Of a stretch of 64,000 bases of DNA, positions 61,401 through 64,000 are shown in pieces. The translations under genes were made by a program, and so were the position numbers. The stretch spans positions 2,542,001 through 2,606,000 of the forward strand of contig NZ_CP059572.1 of NCBI RefSeq assembly GCF_019175365.1, given 5' to 3'. The DNA is from Actinomadura graeca. Its GTDB lineage: Bacteria > Actinomycetota > Actinomycetes > Streptosporangiales > Streptosporangiaceae. The notes under the pieces are model-generated. The model was not told the DNA's origin. It worked only from the letters and a program-made list of their open reading frames with translations, and did no database searches. Every line of letters starts with the position of its first letter. The first letter of the stretch is position 1.

Positions 61401-64000
61401 CAAGGGCGTCCACCGGGCCGACGCCGGGATCGTCCAGGACGTGCTCCCGCACCGGCAGCGCCGCCCTCCGGCACACCACCTGGACGGGCTCGCGGAGCCC
61501 CTCCCACGTCACGCCCGTGCGGTAGATGTCGTGCCGGTCGATGACCTGCTGCAACGCCGCCGCGAACCCGTCGAGGCGGGCGCGGGTGTCGAACTCCAGC
61601 CCCCACACCGTCAGGTAGGCGTCCGCGCCGCCGCCCGCCAGCAGGTGGTGGAACAGCATGCCCTCCTGGAGCGGCGCGAGCGGGTAGACGTCGGCGATGT
61701 TCGGGGCGCCGCCCGGGACGCCCTCGACGATGACGGCGACCTCGTCGTCGGTGAGGTCCACCAGCGGCAGCATGTCCGGGGTGATCCGCCCGGCGTCCGG
61801 GGGGATGAGGTTCGCCGGGACCTCCACCGGCGCGGCACCGGCGGCGCGCGCCATGCCCGCCGGGGTCGGGGACTCGAACAGCGCCCGCACCGACACCGTC
61901 ACCCCGCGCGTCCGCAGCAGCTCCACGAGCGTCACCGCGAGCAGCGAGTGGCCGCCCAGGCGGAAGAAGTCGTCGTCCGCGCTCACCGACGGCAGCCCGA
62001 GGACCTCGGCGAACGCCGCGCACAGGATCTCCTCCCGCGGCGTCTCGGGGGCGCGTCCGGCGCCCGCCCCGTACTCGGGGGCGGGCAGCGCCCGGCGGTC
62101 GAGCTTGCCGTTGGACGTCAGCGGAAGCCCGGGCAGGGCCACCACGGCGGCCGGGACCATGTGGTCCGGCAACCGCCGCGCCACGTGCTCCCGCAACCGC
62201 GCGCCGAGGCCGCCGTCTTCCGTCTCCCCGGGATCCGGTGCCCCGGAGCCTGGGACGGTGGCGGTGGCCGCCGGTACGACGTAGGCCACGAGGCGCCTGT
62301 CGCCGGGCGTGTCCTCCCGGGCGACGACGGCCGCCTGCGCGACGTCCGGGTGCGCGTGCAGGACGGCCTCGACCTCGCCGGGCTCGATCCGGAACCCGCG
62401 GATCTTCACCTGCTCGTCGGCGCGGCCCGCGAACGTCAGCTGACCGTCGGGACACCACCTGACCAAGTCACCCGTCCGGTACATCCGCTCGCCGCCGGGC
62501 CCGAACGGGCACGCCACGAAGCGCTCGGCGGTCAGGCCGGGGCGGCGCACGTAGCCCCGGGCGAGGGCGGCCCCGGCGATGTAGAGCTCTCCGGCGACCC
62601 CCACCGGCACCGGCCGGAGCGTCTCGTCCAGGACGTAGAGGCGGGTGCCCGCGATCGGGCGGCCGAACGGGACCGGGCCGGGACGGTCCGGGTCCACCGG
62701 CCCCGACGCCACCATCACCGTCGCCTCGGTCGGCCCGTAGGTGTTCACCAGCCGTCGCCCCGCGGACCAGGTCCGCGCGGCCCGCTCGCCGATCGCCTCG
62801 GCGCCCACCAGGATCGTCCGCACGTGCGCGAGGTCCGGCGGGTCGAGCACGCCGAGCAGCGACGGCACCACGCTCGCCGCCGTCACCCCGGACAGCCCGC
62901 CGAGCGACCGTGGCTGCGTCCGCTGCCGCTCACCGGCCACCCACAGGGTCGCGCCGCAGGCCAGCGCCACCGCCACGTCCAGGACCGACGCGTCGAAGCC
63001 GAACGAGGCGAACTGCAGGACCCCCTCGCCGGGGGCCGCGCCCATCACCGGGCCGAACACCGACACCAGGTTCGCGAGCGAGCCGTGGGTGATCGCCGCG
63101 CCCTTCGGCGTGCCCGTCGACCCCGACGTGTAGATCACGTAGGCGAGCGCGGCGGGACCGGCACCGACGTCGGGAATCCTCGTCGCGGGGCATGCGGCGA
63201 GCGCCGCCGCGGTGTCCGGGTCGTCCAGCGCCACCGCGTGCGCCCGGCCGGGCGGCAGGCCGTCCAGGACGTCCCGGGTGCTCAGCACCAGTTCCGCGCC
63301 GCTGTCGCCGAAGACGAGGGCGGCGCGCTCGGCCGGGTGCCGGGCGTCGACCGGGACGTAGGCGGCCCCCGCCTTCCACACCCCCAGCACCGCCGTGATC
63401 ATCCGCTCGTCCCGGGGGAGGCAGAGGCCCACCACCGACTCGGCGCCGATCCCCTGGCCGCGCAGGAAGTGCGCGAGCCGGTTCGCGTCGGCGTCCAGGT
63501 CCCCGTACGTCAGCCCGGCGCCGTCGGCCACCACCGCCGTCGCGTCCGGGACCTCGGCCGCCCGCCGTTCGAACGCCACGTGCACCGGCGTGTCCGTGCG
63601 GGGCGGCCCGGTGTCGTTCCACCCGGTCAGCAGCAGGTCCCGCTCGTCGGCGTCCAGGACGTCCACGGCGTGCAGCCGCACCGCCGGGGCCTCCGCCACG
63701 ATCTCCAGGACGCGTGTCCAGCGGCGGGCGAGGTCCTCGACCGTGGCCGCGTCGAACAGGTCCGCCGACCCGGTGACCGACCCGCGCAGCCCGTCCGGCC
63801 GGCCGTCGCCGCCGACCGCCTCGCCGAGCACCACGTCGAGGTCGAATTTCGCGGGCACCGGCTCCGGCTCGGCCCGGGCGACCGTTCTATTGGAGACCCG
63901 CCCGTCCTCCGCGGACCCGTCCTCCGCAGCAGGGGACGTGCCGCCGACCCGCACCCCCGGCAGTTCCGGCGCCGCGCGGCCGATGTCCTCGACGGTGAGC
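58408..64000 (-). CDS. NRPS, two modules visible, 5' end outside the window
   Basis: The frame is open to the right edge. Visible order: C-terminal end of a C domain, A (about 63560-62110), T (62060-61880, [14 protein letters not shown]), a divergent C-type domain (about 61700-60390), A (60340-58740) and T (58700-58480, [12 protein letters not shown]). The first A domain has the code DALSLGTVMK, not assignable by me; the second has DLTKVGHIGK, the Asp code. The internal C-type domain begins [17 protein letters not shown] and has HHMVQDH instead of HHxxxDG, plus LFNYRHAG, marks of a subtype distinct from the C domains of the downstream protein. A low-complexity Gly/Thr/Ala insert lies in the second A domain (about 59890-60030). 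The stop overlaps the next NRPS start, so it loads that protein and acts before it. Confidence 0.93.
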   Translation of the reverse strand, partial: LTVEDIGRAAPELPGVRVGGTSPAAEDGSAEDGRVSNRTVARAEPEPVPAKFDLDVVLGEAVGGDGRPDGLRGSVTGSADLFDAATVEDLARRWTRVLEIVAEAPAVRLHAVDVLDADERDLLLTGWNDTGPPRTDTPVHVAFERRAAEVPDATAVVADGAGLTYGDLDADANRLAHFLRGQGIGAESVVGLCLPRDERMITAVLGVWKAGAAYVPVDARHPAERAALVFGDSGAELVLSTRDVLDGLPPGRAHAVALDDPDTAAALAACPATRIPDVGAGPAALAYVIYTSGSTGTPKGAAITHGSLANLVSVFGPVMGAAPGEGVLQFASFGFDASVLDVAVALACGATLWVAGERQRTQPRSLGGLSGVTAASVVPSLLGVLDPPDLAHVRTILVGAEAIGERAARTWSAGRRLVNTYGPTEATVMVASGPVDPDRPGPVPFGRPIAGTRLYVLDETLRPVPVGVAGELYIAGAALARGYVRRPGLTAERFVACPFGPGGERMYRTGDLVRWCPDGQLTFAGRADEQVKIRGFRIEPGEVEAVLHAHPDVAQAAVVAREDTPGDRRLVAYVVPAATATVPGSGAPDPGETEDGGLGARLREHVARRLPDHMVPAAVVALPGLPLTSNGKLDRRALPAPEYGAGAGRAPETPREEILCAAFAEVLGLPSVSADDDFFRLGGHSLLAVTLVELLRTRGVTVSVRALFESPTPAGMARAAGAAPVEVPANLIPPDAGRITPDMLPLVDLTDDEVAVIVEGVPGGAPNIADVYPLAPLQEGMLFHHLLAGGGADAYLTVWGLEFDTRARLDGFAAALQQVIDRHDIYRTGVTWEGLREPVQVVCRRAALPVREHVLDDPGVGPVDALAALAGPSMDLGRAPLLDLHVAGLGDGRWLGVVRMHHMVQDHQGMDVLMGELRRVLAGGEERLAPAAPFRNFVAQAREGVSRADHERFFAALLGDVTETTAPFGLMDVHGDGSGQVNELVRVPADVVAGLRRAARRLGVSAATVLHVAWARVLATLSGRDDVVFGTVLFGRMNAGEGADRVQGPFFNTLPVRVGTAGTGVRAAVEEMRTQLAGLLEHEHAPLAAAQQASGITGNTPLFTSLFNYRHAGHETDGAGRDAVEGIRQVFTRLQNSYPLTVSVNDRGEDELSFSVLAVKPIDARAVGRLIRTALTNMVGALTAALDGGPDTSLRTLDVLDARERRRLLLEWNDTAAAAPAPSVLALFERAAAAAPEAVALADGGTATTYRELDERADRLARRLRHAGAGAESVVALCLPPGAETITAMLGVWKAGAAYLPVDGRLPAERIAFMLADSGARVLLSGGADTSALTGAEAFALTGVDTGGPTGGAGTGTGAGSVAGVPVLPLDGPDAPDGGAALPSSASADPSGLAYVIYTSGSTGTPKGVAVTRGSLANYVASVSDRLGWSGEGARYGLLQPQVTDLGNTVIFIALATGGRLHVLDQAAVMDADAVAGYLAEHRVDFVKTVPSHMAALAAAAGMERIVPRRSVVIGGEAAPVAWVRDLVRVAGDRRVFNHYGPTETTIGIATAELSAAALASGAVPIGTPIGGTRLYVLDDALMPVPAGVAGELYAAGTPVARGYVGRPGLTGQRFVACPFESGQRMYRTGDLARWTQDGQLVFAGRADDQVKIRGFRIEPAEIEAALRACPGVEQAAVVARDDTPAGTRLVAYIVPADGSGDGSDEGAGNGSVDGSADAALGVLREELAGRLPEYMVPAAIVALPELPLTPSGKLDRKALPAPGHAADRHAAREPANENEAVLCEVFAEVLELESVRVDGDFFDLGGHSLLAIRLLSRIRSRLGAEVKIRALFEAPTPERLAARLGTTRKTRPALRPMRKEDQ

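Overview
High-GC DNA (roughly three quarters G+C by eye) with strongly GC-biased third codon positions, GTG as well as ATG starts and GGAGG-type ribosome binding sites. PucR regulators, a PF04672-type methyltransferase, a RiPP-type protein isoaspartyl methyltransferase, Tat-exported PhoX and giant NRPS genes together point to a filamentous actinomycete. Something like Actinomadura or a relative in the Streptosporangiales fits best, but no rRNA or other phylogenetic marker is present, so this is inference.

Left part (1-31.8 kb): a patchwork of short operons. (i) A lipid-type group: desaturase (cut by the window edge), fatty-acyl-AMP ligase and CFA-type methyltransferase on +, facing a stand-alone condensation/acyltransferase protein and a SAM methyltransferase on -. 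(ii) A small luciferase-domain-like gene, divergent from an unusual HTH - coiled coil - membrane helix - phosphate-binding-like sensor protein; palindromes lie between them. (iii) 4-hydroxybenzoate hydroxylase divergent from a secreted carboxylesterase. (iv) An amidase / amidohydrolase / internally duplicated membrane protein operon divergent from a PucR regulator, with a good inverted-repeat operator. (v) A HTH-like protein, a gene-poor 0.8 kb stretch, PhoX and a SIMPL protein. (vi) A MacAB-like efflux operon (adaptor, ATPase, permease joined by ATGA overlaps) divergent from its likely two-component system. (vii) A 41-residue double-CxxC peptide translationally coupled to a RiPP-type isoaspartyl methyltransferase. 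(viii) A serine hydrolase, a DUF2975/YozG-like pair with a palindromic operator, a possible peroxidase remnant and a cyclase-family enzyme.

Right part (31.9-64 kb): two overlapping NRPS genes on the minus strand. The upstream one is cut by the window end and shows C(partial)-A-T-C*-A-T. The downstream one is a single frame of 8845 residues with eight C-A-T modules and a terminal thioesterase. Specificity residues read by eye predict, in assembly order: X - Asp - four Tyr/beta-hydroxy-Tyr-like residues - X - Asp - Tyr-like - Asp, then release. There is no epimerisation or methylation domain, and no MbtH, tailoring, transport or regulatory gene of the cluster lies inside the window, so the rest should lie beyond position 64000. 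The modules look like products of recent duplication and gene conversion.
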